The notes beneath the pieces were generated by a model. The model ran no database searches. It saw only the letters and a program-made list of their open reading frames with translations, and was not told where the DNA came from. Below are positions 24,835 through 34,311 of a stretch of 64,000 nucleotides of DNA, piece after piece. This DNA is from Pricia mediterranea (GTDB lineage: Bacteria > Bacteroidota > Bacteroidia > Flavobacteriales > Flavobacteriaceae). Made by a program: the position numbers and the translations under genes. The stretch covers positions 2,726,501 to 2,790,500 of the forward strand of contig NZ_JAVTTP010000001.1 in the NCBI RefSeq assembly GCF_032248455.1, given 5' to 3'. Each line of letters opens with the position of its first letter. Position 1 is the stretch's first letter.

Positions 24835-26106
24835 TTACGAAATGACATCAAACCCGCAATACGGTATCAAGACCTCGGGAATGCGAATACCATCTGCGGT
24901 CTGATAGTTCTCCAAGATGGCCGCCAAAACGCGTGGCAGTGCCAAGGCGCTTCCGTTGAGGGTGTGGGCCAAACGGGTCTTGCCGTCTTTATCCCTATAG
25001 CGTAATTTTAAACGGTTGGATTGATAGGTTTCAAAATTGGAGACAGAGCTGATTTCTAGCCAACGATCTTGTGCCGTGCTGAACACCTCGAAATCGTAGG
25101 TCAGTGCAGCGGTAAAACCCAGGTCGCCCCCGCAAAGTCGGAGAATGCGATAGGGGAGTTGCAATTCGCGAAGTAGGATCTTGACATGTTCGACCATTTC
25201 GTCCAAGGCGGCGTACGACCGATCGGGATGCTCTATCCTGACGATTTCGACCTTGTCAAACTGGTGCAGGCGGTTCAGGCCGCGGACATCGGCACCGTAG
25301 CTACCGGCCTCCCTTCGAAAACAGGGTGTATAGGACGTATAGCGCAAGGGGAAGGCATCGGCCTCCAATAGTTCGTCCCTGAACATATTCGTCACGGGCA
25401 CTTCCCCGGTTGGGATCAGGTGCAGGTTATCATCCTGGATATAGTACATTTGGCCCTCTTTGTCCGGCAGCTGACCTGTACCCAGGCCCGAAGCCTCGTT
25501 GACCAGGTGCGGTACCTGCACCTCGGTGTAGCCCGCAGCGGTATTCCTGTCCAAAAAATAGTTGATCAACGCACGCTGCAGCCGGGCCCCTTTTCCTTTG
25601 TAAACAGGAAACCCCGCGCCCGTGATCTTGACCCCAAGCTCGAGGTCGATGATGTCTAATTTTTTGGCTAGTTCCCAGTGGGGCAGGGCATCGGCGTCGA
25701 GCACAGGGATATCGCCTTCTTTGAAGGTCTCCTCATTATCGGCTTCGGAATTCCCAGCCGGCACGGAGCCGTGGGGTACATTGGGAATCTGATAGAGCAG
25801 ATTTTGCAAGGCGTCGGCGGTCGAATTCAGTTCTCCGCCCAGTTTTTTGGATGCTTCTTTCAGGCCTCCCGTTTTTTGTTTTAGGACCTCGGCCTCCTGA
25901 TATTTCCCATTTTTGTAGAGCGCGCCGATATCCTTTGACAGTTTGTTGCTTTCCGCCAAGGTGTTGTCCATCTTCGTCTGGGTCGCGCGGCGTTTTTCAT
26001 CCAACTTGATGGCCTTGGTAATCATCGGAGCCGCATCGATGTTCCGTTTTTCCAGAGCTTCGATTATGGCGTCTTTATTCTCGCGTATGGCTTGTAACTG
26101 TAACAT
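24835..26106 (-). CDS. serS: Seryl-tRNA synthetase
   Basis: This class II synthetase of 423 residues has an N-terminal coiled-coil arm (about 1-110) that grips tRNA-Ser and a catalytic core with motif 2 (TPCFRREAGSYG) and motif 3 (NGSALALPRVLAAILEN). I start at the ATG at 26106 (MLQLQAIREN). A TAAATTTG box at 26133-26126 may be its -7 element. No T-box or other leader was seen. Confidence 0.95.
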   Translation of the reverse strand: MLQLQAIRENKDAIIEALEKRNIDAAPMITKAIKLDEKRRATQTKMDNTLAESNKLSKDIGALYKNGKYQEAEVLKQKTGGLKEASKKLGGELNSTADALQNLLYQIPNVPHGSVPAGNSEADNEETFKEGDIPVLDADALPHWELAKKLDIIDLELGVKITGAGFPVYKGKGARLQRALINYFLDRNTAAGYTEVQVPHLVNEASGLGTGQLPDKEGQMYYIQDDNLHLIPTGEVPVTNMFRDELLEADAFPLRYTSYTPCFRREAGSYGADVRGLNRLHQFDKVEIVRIEHPDRSYAALDEMVEHVKILLRELQLPYRILRLCGGDLGFTAALTYDFEVFSTAQDRWLEISSVSNFETYQSNRLKLRYRDKDGKTRLAHTLNGSALALPRVLAAILENYQTADGIRIPEVLIPYCGFDVIS

Positions 26107-26253
26107 GTTTCCCAATTATTTACGGCAAATTTAAGGGAATCATTCGATGAACTTGTTTAAAAACCAATACTTTTACTTTACACAATTTAAAACCTTTAAC
26201 CAGTGTGGTTTTGAACATTTTGCCCTAAGCATTGCGAATGTCAATGCCGTAGG

Positions 26254-27069
26254 CTATAACCTATCGATCAATTCCCTGAACAGCTTTACCATTTTGGGCT
26301 CCGCTTTCTCCGCAACGGAGAGAATGGATTGAATATTGGCCGGTTCCAGATTATCTGGATTGCAGATGTCCGTCAGCACGGATACGGCGACTACCGGCAG
26401 TTTCAAATGGTTGGCGACGATGACTTCGGGTACGGTACTCATTCCGACGGCGTCGGCCCCTATTATTTTAAGCATGCGATACTCGGCCTTGGTCTCTAAT
26501 TGTGGCCCGACAACGGATGCATAGACCCCCTGTTGTAAGGTTATATTTTCTTCTTTAGCGATTTCAACGATTTTTTCGCGCATGCCAACATCATAGGGCT
26601 CGGCCATATCGGTAAACCGTGTACCGAACTTTGCCACATTTTTAAAGGCAAGCGGCGAACCACCCTGCAAGTTGATGTGGTCTTCGATGAGCATCAGGTC
26701 GCCAAGACCGAAATCGAGATTGACGGCACCGGACGCATTACTGATGAACAGTTTTTTAATGCCCAGCTGGTGCATGACACGAACCGGATAGGTGACATCC
26801 AAAAAATCATAGCCTTCATAAAGGTGGAAACGGCCTTGCATGACCACGGTTTTCTTGCCTTGCAAGGTGCCGTAAATCAGCTTTCCGGAATGGAATTCCA
26901 CCGTCGCCAAAGGGAAAAAGGGAATGTGGTTGTAGTGTGCCACAATAGGGTCTTCAATGGCATCGGCGAGTTTTCCAAGCCCGGTGCCAAGAACAATCCC
27001 GATCTCGGGCATGTCAAATCCCTTTTCATGAAGGTACGCTGTCGATTCGTTGAGCTGTTTTTTTGTCAT
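26254..27069 (-). CDS. Purine nucleoside phosphorylase
   Basis: This 271-residue PNP/MTAP family protein performs phosphorolysis of purine nucleosides. GIVLGTGLGKLAD binds phosphate, MQGRFHLYEGY carries the phosphate-site histidine, and VVGPQLETKAEYRML with GMSTVPEV is the substrate region. The base-site loop reads TDICNPDNL; an asparagine there fits 6-oxopurines rather than methylthioadenosine. It lies among unrelated leftward genes. Confidence 0.92.
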   Translation of the reverse strand: MTKKQLNESTAYLHEKGFDMPEIGIVLGTGLGKLADAIEDPIVAHYNHIPFFPLATVEFHSGKLIYGTLQGKKTVVMQGRFHLYEGYDFLDVTYPVRVMHQLGIKKLFISNASGAVNLDFGLGDLMLIEDHINLQGGSPLAFKNVAKFGTRFTDMAEPYDVGMREKIVEIAKEENITLQQGVYASVVGPQLETKAEYRMLKIIGADAVGMSTVPEVIVANHLKLPVVAVSVLTDICNPDNLEPANIQSILSVAEKAEPKMVKLFRELIDRL

Positions 27070-27122
27070 TATCCAGTATTTTGTTACCCCCTTTCAGTGC
27101 GCTGCGTGGGATTGTTTCGTGT

Positions 27123-27785
27123 TTAAAAAAAATGCCGAAAGGCCTCCTGATCTCTAATATCCTTATAAACGTCGATATCGTTCTTTTCGTCTAAAATAGC
27201 AAGATTTTCATCTTCGAGATGCCTTAGGGTGTCTTCCAAAACAGTTTCCGAACTCCATTTTTTGTTCGTGAACAGTTCGGGCCTGAAACTTTTCATGCCC
27301 ATTAGGTAGTAGCCGCCATCCTCTGCGGGGCCGATTACGAAGTCATTTTCTTTAAGCTGGGCGAAGGCATTTTCGAGATCCTTACGGCTGAGATCGAACA
27401 TATCGCTTCCGATGATGACGATCCGCTCGTAGCCCGATGCAAAACCTTCTTGAAAGGCATTGGCCATTCGCACGCCCAAATCCTGACCTTTTTGGAGCTT
27501 TTTATCGTAATAGGCCTCATCCCAAATGTCATTGTCCCAAATTTCCTCGGAATACCAGACCTGTTTGGCCGCATTCAGGTTTCTGGTGATGGATGCCGTA
27601 TGCTGCAATAGGAATCTATAAATATCCAAGGCCGTTTCGTCGCCCACCGTCTCCGCAAGCCGGGTCTTGCACTTGCCCAGCTCCGGATTGCGGGTGAAAA
27701 TAAGCAGTAGGTCCTTTGAGGATGCCAGCGTAAAATGAATGGTCTTCTTGTCGTGTTTGTGTTGTTTCTGATTGATAATGCCCAT
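27123..27785 (-). CDS. TIGR04282/DUF2064 family glycosyltransferase-like protein
   Basis: This 220-residue protein has the GT-A-like DUF2064 fold: LLIFTRNPELGKCKTRLAETVGDETAL near the N-terminus, VIIGSDMFDLS, and PAEDGGYYLMGM. Members are annotated as arsenosugar-type glycosyltransferases, but the function here is unproven. The ATG at 27785 gives a 20-residue polar extension before the domain, so a later start is possible. Confidence 0.8.
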   Translation of the reverse strand: MGIINQKQHKHDKKTIHFTLASSKDLLLIFTRNPELGKCKTRLAETVGDETALDIYRFLLQHTASITRNLNAAKQVWYSEEIWDNDIWDEAYYDKKLQKGQDLGVRMANAFQEGFASGYERIVIIGSDMFDLSRKDLENAFAQLKENDFVIGPAEDGGYYLMGMKSFRPELFTNKKWSSETVLEDTLRHLEDENLAILDEKNDIDVYKDIRDQEAFRHFF

Positions 27786-27805
27786 GTGTAAGTGAGTTTA
27801 TGGGT

Positions 27806-29185
27806 TTATAGGTTTATGGAGAAGCGCGCAAAGGTATATCGAGCGCCGGCCCGTTCTGCCATCTCTCGTGCCAAAGTTTCCAAATCGATGCCCATGTTTT
27901 CTTTGTTGATCCGGAGTACTTCTGTCCTCAGGTCTTTGGGAAGGCCTGTAAATCCATTTTTTGCCCCTAGAATCATTCCCGCGACGGCGGCAACGGTATC
28001 ATTGTCACGCCCGTAGTTGACGATAAACTGCATGGTTTTTTCGAAATCCCCTTCGCCGAACTGCAACGCGGTAATCAGTATCTGCCAAATTTCCCCCGCA
28101 TGGAAGGCAATGGCTTTTTTGTCGTTTTCCAGCAATCGATACAGCGATTCTTGGTATATCCAATCCCGTTGGGTGCCCGGGAATCCCTTGGGGATTTTGA
28201 AGTCCATAGCACCCGAAGGGTACAAGGTATTCGAAGTGCTTATCGAATCCGCCCCACCCGAAGAATCTGATATGGCCAAGGCATCGTTTACAATTACGTT
28301 TTTTACGGTTAGTACGTTTTTGACCGAGGCATCGGCAACGGAATAGGCGATTCGCCCGACCAACCTACTGTCTTGGAAGCCTACCGGATCTACGAAAATG
28401 GCAATGTCGATAATAGAATCCATGTTCTGGGTACGCAACGCCATATGGGTCATGGCCGAGACCAGGGCAGAGATATCCTTGGCGTAGCCGATGTCGAAAA
28501 TGGAATGGTCGTAGGCAAGCTTGTACGAAGCTTTGGGAGTGGGACTCACCAGCCCGAACATGGGAGTGTATAGCTGTCCGGCACATGACATCTCGCCGCC
28601 GTAGAACCGGCTCAATGCCCTTTGGTACGCAACTGGGTCTTCTCCATAGGCCATGGCGACCCTTGCCCACTCCTTCATCCAGTCGATTTTTTCGATCTGG
28701 GCATCCAGAATATCGGGGTCCAATACGGATTCGCCCGTCGATAGGCCTTGGGTCAGGGAGGTGTAATACGCTGAGATAAAACCGGCAAAATCCTCAGGAT
28801 TCCATTCCCCACGGTACTGGCTCAGGTACTTTGTCATGACGTATTTCCAACGGGTATCGTCTGTAGTGGCCCCGGCTGTAAGATTATGGTCCCATGTGCC
28901 TTCCGGCGACCGTTCGCGAACGGCGGGGGTCAGGCCGGTAATATAGCCGTATTTGAGCCGTATGTCGTTTCGATGCCACATTTCGGTCGAGGCTCCCATC
29001 GCATCACCGATGGCGGAGCCGACCAAGGCGCCTAGCACCTTATCGTAGTATACTTCTTTAGACAGTTGAAGGCTCTCTTTGACGTAGCCGGTTTGTTTTG
29101 GGGTAGGAATGTTGATGTCAGTAATCCCCTCCTTGCAGGAGAGCGTTACCAAAAGTATGAAAAGCAAAAAATGGTAATGTTTCAA
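27806..29185 (-). CDS. ADP-ribosylglycohydrolase family lipoprotein
   Basis: This 459-residue protein has a lipoprotein signal with lipobox cysteine at residue 17 (VTLSC), so it should be membrane-anchored in the periplasm or outer membrane. The hydrolase core shows GSAIGDAMGASTE, TDDTRW (metal-binding TDDT type) and GRDNDTVAAVAGMILGA near the C-terminus. The start is a TTG at 29185, since a TAG lies just upstream in frame. Export of this fold is unusual; the substrate is unknown. Confidence 0.85.
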   Translation of the reverse strand: MKHYHFLLFILLVTLSCKEGITDINIPTPKQTGYVKESLQLSKEVYYDKVLGALVGSAIGDAMGASTEMWHRNDIRLKYGYITGLTPAVRERSPEGTWDHNLTAGATTDDTRWKYVMTKYLSQYRGEWNPEDFAGFISAYYTSLTQGLSTGESVLDPDILDAQIEKIDWMKEWARVAMAYGEDPVAYQRALSRFYGGEMSCAGQLYTPMFGLVSPTPKASYKLAYDHSIFDIGYAKDISALVSAMTHMALRTQNMDSIIDIAIFVDPVGFQDSRLVGRIAYSVADASVKNVLTVKNVIVNDALAISDSSGGADSISTSNTLYPSGAMDFKIPKGFPGTQRDWIYQESLYRLLENDKKAIAFHAGEIWQILITALQFGEGDFEKTMQFIVNYGRDNDTVAAVAGMILGAKNGFTGLPKDLRTEVLRINKENMGIDLETLAREMAERAGARYTFARFSINL

Positions 29186-29394
29186 AATAAGCTACGTAAA
29201 TAGTTGAATCTATAATGATGTAATTAAGGGAATTACCGGTCGGCCGTTCCGCGCTGCATCACCTATGAACGTCCTGCGTTGCTTTGCATCCGATTTACGA
29301 CTAGGTTTCCCAAGGTGGGGATGCTGGCCTGATGGGGTAAATCTGCCACATACGTGGTACTCTAGATAGGCAATACTGGAAATTCCGAGGTCCG

Positions 29395-30366
29395 TCACCC
29401 CAAAATAAGGGTACGTGCCTTTTTCAACAGCCTCCGTTTTTCTTCAAGGCTGCGGTCGAGGGGCAGTTGTGCCAGGCCGATCAATCGGCGGATAATTTCA
29501 ATGCCCGCCACTTGATCCATCAGTTTCTTGTCCGCATCGCCTTGGTATTTTTCATGAATTTGGTTTAAAGGCTCTTTTTTACCGGTGACCATAATGAGGT
29601 GTGCCGCCATAATGCCCAAGTCGAACTCCGCAAAACCGGGAAAGGCGAATTCGGGGTCGATAATGTAGAGGTTATCACCTTCGGTCATCCAGCTTCCGGG
29701 GTAATAATCACCGTGCAGCAAGGTCTTTCCGGGGGATAAATATTTTTTTCCGATTCGGTTCACTATTGATTTTAAGGCGGTATCCGTTTTAAATGGTATT
29801 GAAAGATCTTGCAGTCCGGGGTGCACATCATCCAGATTAAAATCGTTACGCTCTTGAAAGGGAAGGACGAAAATATGTTGATGGTTCAAGCGGCGCATTT
29901 CAAGGTTGTCGGGAAAACCATCGTCTATATCTTTTTTGTGGATAAGACCCAGTATAAAAACCAACCGGTCTAATTCCTTCGCCGGGATGCGCCTTTTTTG
30001 ATAGAGGGATACCATATCCTCACAATGCCCCAGATCTTCGAGAAGCAGCAAGTTTTCTTCGGAGTCAAAACCTAGGATGTTCGGAATATGTGCATTTACC
30101 GCGATATCGCCCACGGCCTGGTAAAAATTCTTTTCTACCACAATACGTTCGACCGGGGCCTCAACATCCGGATATTTACCCACATAGGGCCGCGACTGTT
30201 TAAGCACGAACGAACGTCGGTCGGTCACTATCCGAAGTACGACGTTCATGTTCCCTTCCCCAGGCTTTTCAATGGCAGTTATGCGCTCTTCGGAGTCGAG
30301 CCATTCCCGACGATGGAGGTAAGATTGCAGATCCGGCAACGGCGTTGAAGTATCTATTGCTGTCAA
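29395..30366 (-). CDS. Phosphotransferase, APH/methylthioribose-kinase-like
   Basis: This 323-residue protein-kinase-like small-molecule kinase has GEGNMNVVLRI and SFVLKQSRPYVGKYP (ATP-binding lysine) in the N-lobe, LLHGDYYPGSWM as catalytic loop, and IIDPEFAFPGFAEFDLG as the metal-binding DxE/DFG equivalent. These resemble methylthioribose kinase more than aminoglycoside kinases. The start appears to be TTG at 30366; no in-frame ATG lies between the upstream stop and the domain. Substrate unknown. Confidence 0.7.
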   Translation of the reverse strand: MTAIDTSTPLPDLQSYLHRREWLDSEERITAIEKPGEGNMNVVLRIVTDRRSFVLKQSRPYVGKYPDVEAPVERIVVEKNFYQAVGDIAVNAHIPNILGFDSEENLLLLEDLGHCEDMVSLYQKRRIPAKELDRLVFILGLIHKKDIDDGFPDNLEMRRLNHQHIFVLPFQERNDFNLDDVHPGLQDLSIPFKTDTALKSIVNRIGKKYLSPGKTLLHGDYYPGSWMTEGDNLYIIDPEFAFPGFAEFDLGIMAAHLIMVTGKKEPLNQIHEKYQGDADKKLMDQVAGIEIIRRLIGLAQLPLDRSLEEKRRLLKKARTLILG

Positions 30367-30400
30367 AACAGGGATTTTTATGCAAGATACTGGTTAAAAC

Positions 30401-30429
30401 AAAAAAATCCTTACGCTGCGTAAGGATTT
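30401..30429 (-). terminator. Rho-independent terminator after tRNA-Phe
   Basis: AAATCCTTAC (30405-30414) pairs with GTAAGGATTT (30420-30429). On the minus strand it is followed by a T-run (complement of 30401-30407). It sits between the tRNA and the phosphotransferase gene. Confidence 0.85.
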
Positions 30430-30433
30430 CTTG

Positions 30434-30506
30434 TGGTGCCTCCAGGAATCGAACCAGGGACACATGGATTTTCAGTCCATTGCTCTACCAACTGAGCTAA
30501 GGCACC
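30434..30506 (-). tRNA. tRNA-Phe (GAA)
   Basis: The minus strand folds into a full 73-base cloverleaf: acceptor GGTGCCT/AGGCACC, D arm GCTC-AGTTGGTA-GAGC, anticodon stem ATGGA/TCCAT with loop CTGAAAA (anticodon GAA), and T arm CCTGG-TTCGATT-CCTGG. The 3' CCA is not encoded. A terminator follows. Confidence 0.97.
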
Positions 30507-30606
30507 ATCCCGGTAAGGGGCTGCAAATATAATTTCAATTTTAGTATATCCAAACAAATTGCGGAAAAAAGGTGCTTGTTTTTATTCGTTTTTGAATCTT
30601 TGTGCT

Positions 30607-31335
30607 ATGAACCTAATCATAGATGCCGGGAATCGATCGGTCAAGCTGGCCGTTTTCAAGCAGCGAAAGCTGATATTCCATCAAAATATCAAGACCGAAC
30701 ATATAGCTAGGCAGGTTAAGGAAATCTGTGACCATTATCCCGAAATAGAACGGAGTATCATATCTTCCGTAGGAAGCCTGGACCGCAAGACCATTGCGGT
30801 ATTGGCCGTTTTCGGCGACGTGTACGAGTTGAGCCATCTGTCGAAAGTCCCCTTTAAGAATTCGTATCTCACCCCCGAAACCCTGGGTCTGGACCGAATC
30901 GCGTTGGCCGCATCGGCCTTTTATTTCAATCCTAAGGGGAACACGTTGGTCATCGATGCCGGCACCTGTGTGACTTACGATATGGTCAACGATTACGGGG
31001 AATACTTAGGTGGGGGCATCTCTCCAGGGCTGCATATGCGCTACAGGGCATTGCACGAACAGACCGCGAAACTGCCCCTGCTCGAACCTGAGGGGTTCAA
31101 GGATTTTATCGGTAACTCTACCGAGACCTGCATTCATACTGGGGTAGTGAACGGGATCACTTTGGAGATTGACGCGGTAATCGACCAATATCGGTCACGC
31201 TTTACAGATTTAACAGTTATTTTAACAGGCGGCGATGCCCAATTTTTGTCAAAGCGGCTAAAAAATACCATATTTGCGGATTCCAAATTTCTGCTGGAAG
31301 GTTTAAATTATCTGTTGGAATACAATAAATTTTAA
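30607..31335 (+). CDS. coaX: Type III pantothenate kinase
   Basis: This 242-residue ASKHA-fold kinase phosphorylates pantothenate, the first step of coenzyme A synthesis. Motifs include MNLIIDAGNRSVKLAVF at the start, LGLDRIALAASA, NTLVIDAGTCVTYDMV and VILTGGDAQFL. I start at the ATG at 30607, where the IIDAGN phosphate loop begins; the upstream extension to 30559 has no family match. It heads a rightward block of envelope genes. Confidence 0.93.
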   Translation: MNLIIDAGNRSVKLAVFKQRKLIFHQNIKTEHIARQVKEICDHYPEIERSIISSVGSLDRKTIAVLAVFGDVYELSHLSKVPFKNSYLTPETLGLDRIALAASAFYFNPKGNTLVIDAGTCVTYDMVNDYGEYLGGGISPGLHMRYRALHEQTAKLPLLEPEGFKDFIGNSTETCIHTGVVNGITLEIDAVIDQYRSRFTDLTVILTGGDAQFLSKRLKNTIFADSKFLLEGLNYLLEYNKF

Positions 31336-31444
31336 AAATGCAGGTCCTTCCCGTCGCCTCGGGCAAAATGCCGGTTTTTATTCTAGGAAATTCGGGAGAC
31401 AACCGGTCTAAGCCCGGCTGCCAGGCTAAAATCAAAGCGATTAA

Positions 31445-32734
31445 ATGATCAGAAAAATAGGTTTTGTTATCGCGTGTCTAATCTGCGTTCCGGGTATGTA
31501 TGCCCAAGATGGTTCGACTTCTCCGTATTCTTACTTTGGTCTGGGCGATATTCGGGAATCAAGCACGGTCGAAAATCAGATGATGGGCGGGATAGGGATG
31601 TACGCCGATAGCATCCATATTAGCTTGAACAATCCTGCGGCCTATGGTAAACTAGGGGTGCAGGTCAGGGATAACTTCAGTCTGACCACCTATACAGCGG
31701 GTATTTCGCATAAACAGGTGCGCTATAAATCCTATGGAGAAGAACAGAGCAGTTCCATTACCAACTTAGATTATCTAGCGCTGGGGGTAAGCCTCAAAAA
31801 AGGACTCGGGGTGGGTTTCGGGATACGGCCGTACACCTCCGTTGGCTACAATTTTGAGACATTGGACGGTGTTGAGGGCGCAAGAACGTTGAACAGGTAC
31901 TCCGGAAAAGGAGGCCTGAATAAGGTCTTTGCTTCAGTAGGGTATGAAATTGTGAAAAACCTGAGCCTTGGGGTAACTGTCAATTATAACTTCGGGACGC
32001 TGGAAAGAGAGGTTATTCAAGGCAGGGAGAATGTGCAATTCGATTCGAGGGACAAAAAGTCTTCAAGAATCGACGGTGTCGATTTGAATTACGCTGCAAA
32101 CTATACCCCCGCAATCAACGATACCCATACCCTTTACACGTCACTTCGCATTAATACCCAGGCTAATCTATCGGCGCGAAATACTCAAGAGACGGGTTCT
32201 TATTCCCTTGCTACGGGCCAGGACATTAGTGTTAATCAGGTCGACCTTGAAAGCATGGGCCTAAAGGAGACTGGAGTGAAAATCCCGACTACCACGACCC
32301 TAGGTCTTGGTTATGGCGAGAACATGAAGTGGTTCTTGGGCATCGAATACAGCTTCCAGAAATTAAGCGATCTCTCGAACGAATTTTTAGAATTCGAGAA
32401 TTTGGTATATGATAACGCCACAACCATTGCCCTGGGCGGGTTTTATACCCCTGATCGAAACTCTTTTGAGAGCTATTTTAAAAGAATGACCTACCGGGCA
32501 GGCTTTCGTTACGGTGAAACGGGGATGATCGTCAACAGTAAGCATATCAAAAATCTTGGCATAACTTTTGGAGTAGGTCTACCCCTTGGCAATTATCCCT
32601 CAAATCTCAATCTTGGATTCGAGCTGGGTAGAACGGGAACTTCTGCGGGCAATCTTGTAGAAGAGAGTTACTTTAAAGTCAATGTCGGTCTCTCGTTAAA
32701 CGACCAATGGTTTCAAAAGCGAAAGATTAATTAA
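31445..32734 (+). CDS. Outer-membrane beta-barrel protein, exported
   Basis: This 429-residue protein has a signal peptide (MIRKIGFVIACLICVPGMYAQ) followed by SPYSYFGLGDIRESS and alternating hydrophobic/aromatic strands to the end. Its pattern resembles FadL/PorV-like outer-membrane barrels of Bacteroidetes. It sits between coaX and a TPR gene upstream of lptC, an arrangement that recurs in Flavobacteriaceae. The ligand is unknown. Confidence 0.75.
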   Translation: MIRKIGFVIACLICVPGMYAQDGSTSPYSYFGLGDIRESSTVENQMMGGIGMYADSIHISLNNPAAYGKLGVQVRDNFSLTTYTAGISHKQVRYKSYGEEQSSSITNLDYLALGVSLKKGLGVGFGIRPYTSVGYNFETLDGVEGARTLNRYSGKGGLNKVFASVGYEIVKNLSLGVTVNYNFGTLEREVIQGRENVQFDSRDKKSSRIDGVDLNYAANYTPAINDTHTLYTSLRINTQANLSARNTQETGSYSLATGQDISVNQVDLESMGLKETGVKIPTTTTLGLGYGENMKWFLGIEYSFQKLSDLSNEFLEFENLVYDNATTIALGGFYTPDRNSFESYFKRMTYRAGFRYGETGMIVNSKHIKNLGITFGVGLPLGNYPSNLNLGFELGRTGTSAGNLVEESYFKVNVGLSLNDQWFQKRKIN

Positions 32735-32939
32735 AGAGAATATCCTTACCGATTTTATCGAAATGGCTTGGATATTGACAGGTTATTGATCGATTTACGT
32801 ACAAATATTGTCTTTAAACGGTCAATTTCTAATTTTACTATGGTTCTCTTGGCAAAAAATTAGTACATTGACCCCCTTGGAACGACGCGCCTTCGATTGC
32901 CATCGGAGCAAACTTTAAAACAAAACAAAAATTGAAAAA

Positions 32940-34310
32940 ATGAAAACTAAGATCTACGTCACTGCTATTCTTTTTTTAGGAGCTATGGCCATAGGTACAG
33001 CCCAGGCCCAGAACCAAGAATGTATGACCAACCTATCTATCTACGTTGAGCATGCGAAAGTCAAAAATTATGAAGCGGCCTACACCCCGTGGAAAATGGT
33101 TTACGATAACTGTCCTGATATTAACAAAGCGAACTTTATTTATGGAGAGCGGATTATAAAGGATAAAATCGAAAAGTCGTCCGGGGCGGAGAAAGATAAA
33201 TACATTCAAGATTTACTGACGTTGTACGATAACAGTGCCAAAAATTTCCCGGAAAAGTATACGCCAGCCGTTGTAGCGATCGATAAGGCCTTGCTCATGT
33301 ATGAGAATAAAATGGGTTCGGATGCTGAAATCTATGAAATACTTAAAGAGGCCTATGAGAAAGATCCCAAAAACTTTAAGAATCCTAGGGCACTTTACCT
33401 TTATTTTTCCAGCTTGGTGGATCTTCATAAGGGGGGCAACAAAGAGTTACAGGAGGTTTTCGATGTGTATGACAACGTCACCGAAAAAATAGAGGAAGAG
33501 AATAAGAAGCTTACCGATATAATAACAAATTTATTGCCCAAAGATTCTACTGGTACGATTACTTCCAAGGAGAAACGAAAGTTAAAGATTGCCACTACCA
33601 ATTCCGAATCCTACGGAAAAATCGCCGGAAGTGTCGATTCCAAGTTGGGAGCCCTTGCCGATTGTGATAATCTTATTCCATTATACGAAAAGAGTTTTGA
33701 GGAGAAAAAGGGCGATATCAAATGGGTAAAGCGGGCCGTAGGTCGAATGTTCAGCAAAGAATGTACCGACGACCCCTTGTTTAGGAAGCTTTTCGAAGCG
33801 CAGTTGGCTTTGGAGCCTTCGGCTCAAGCGTATATGTACGGTGGATTGCTGAAGCAAAAATCGGGCGATAACAATGCCGCCCTCGAAGATTTCAACAAAG
33901 CCGTGGAGCTGGAAACCGATTCTTACAAGCGATCCAACATCCTGTACAAAATTGCTACCATTGTTCGCAAAACGAGCAAGTCGCAAGCTAGAAGCTACGC
34001 ACGACAAGCGATCAAGGCCGATGCCGCTAACGGAAAGGCCTATTTGTTGATTGCCAATTTATATGCTACCAGTGCAAATGATTGCGGCAGTACACCGTTC
34101 GAAAAGCGTTCGCTGTATTGGAAAGCAGCAGAGATGGCCCGTCAGGCAGGCCGTGTAGATCCAGCGCTAAGCTCGAACGCCAATCAGTCCGCCGCCAGTT
34201 ATTCGGCGAAAGCCCCCTCGAAGACCGACATTTTTAATTCGGGCATGGCCGGAAAGAAAATAAGTTTTGATTGCTGGGTAGGCGGTAGCGTTACCGTTCC
34301 CAATATCTAG
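32940..34310 (+). CDS. Exported tetratricopeptide repeat protein
   Basis: This 456-residue protein begins with a signal peptide ending in AIGTAQAQ. The body contains helical TPR-like pairs, clearest at AYMYGGLLKQKSGDNNAALEDF and the following AVELETD segment, and a charged coiled stretch around residues 180-200. It ends two bases before the lptC start, so the two are cotranscribed. It is probably periplasmic. Confidence 0.82.
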   Translation: MKTKIYVTAILFLGAMAIGTAQAQNQECMTNLSIYVEHAKVKNYEAAYTPWKMVYDNCPDINKANFIYGERIIKDKIEKSSGAEKDKYIQDLLTLYDNSAKNFPEKYTPAVVAIDKALLMYENKMGSDAEIYEILKEAYEKDPKNFKNPRALYLYFSSLVDLHKGGNKELQEVFDVYDNVTEKIEEENKKLTDIITNLLPKDSTGTITSKEKRKLKIATTNSESYGKIAGSVDSKLGALADCDNLIPLYEKSFEEKKGDIKWVKRAVGRMFSKECTDDPLFRKLFEAQLALEPSAQAYMYGGLLKQKSGDNNAALEDFNKAVELETDSYKRSNILYKIATIVRKTSKSQARSYARQAIKADAANGKAYLLIANLYATSANDCGSTPFEKRSLYWKAAEMARQAGRVDPALSSNANQSAASYSAKAPSKTDIFNSGMAGKKISFDCWVGGSVTVPNI

Positions 34311-34311
34311 A

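Noticed and set aside
26107-26253. T-box or other riboswitch before serS
   Set aside because: No conserved leader elements were visible, only a -7-like box.
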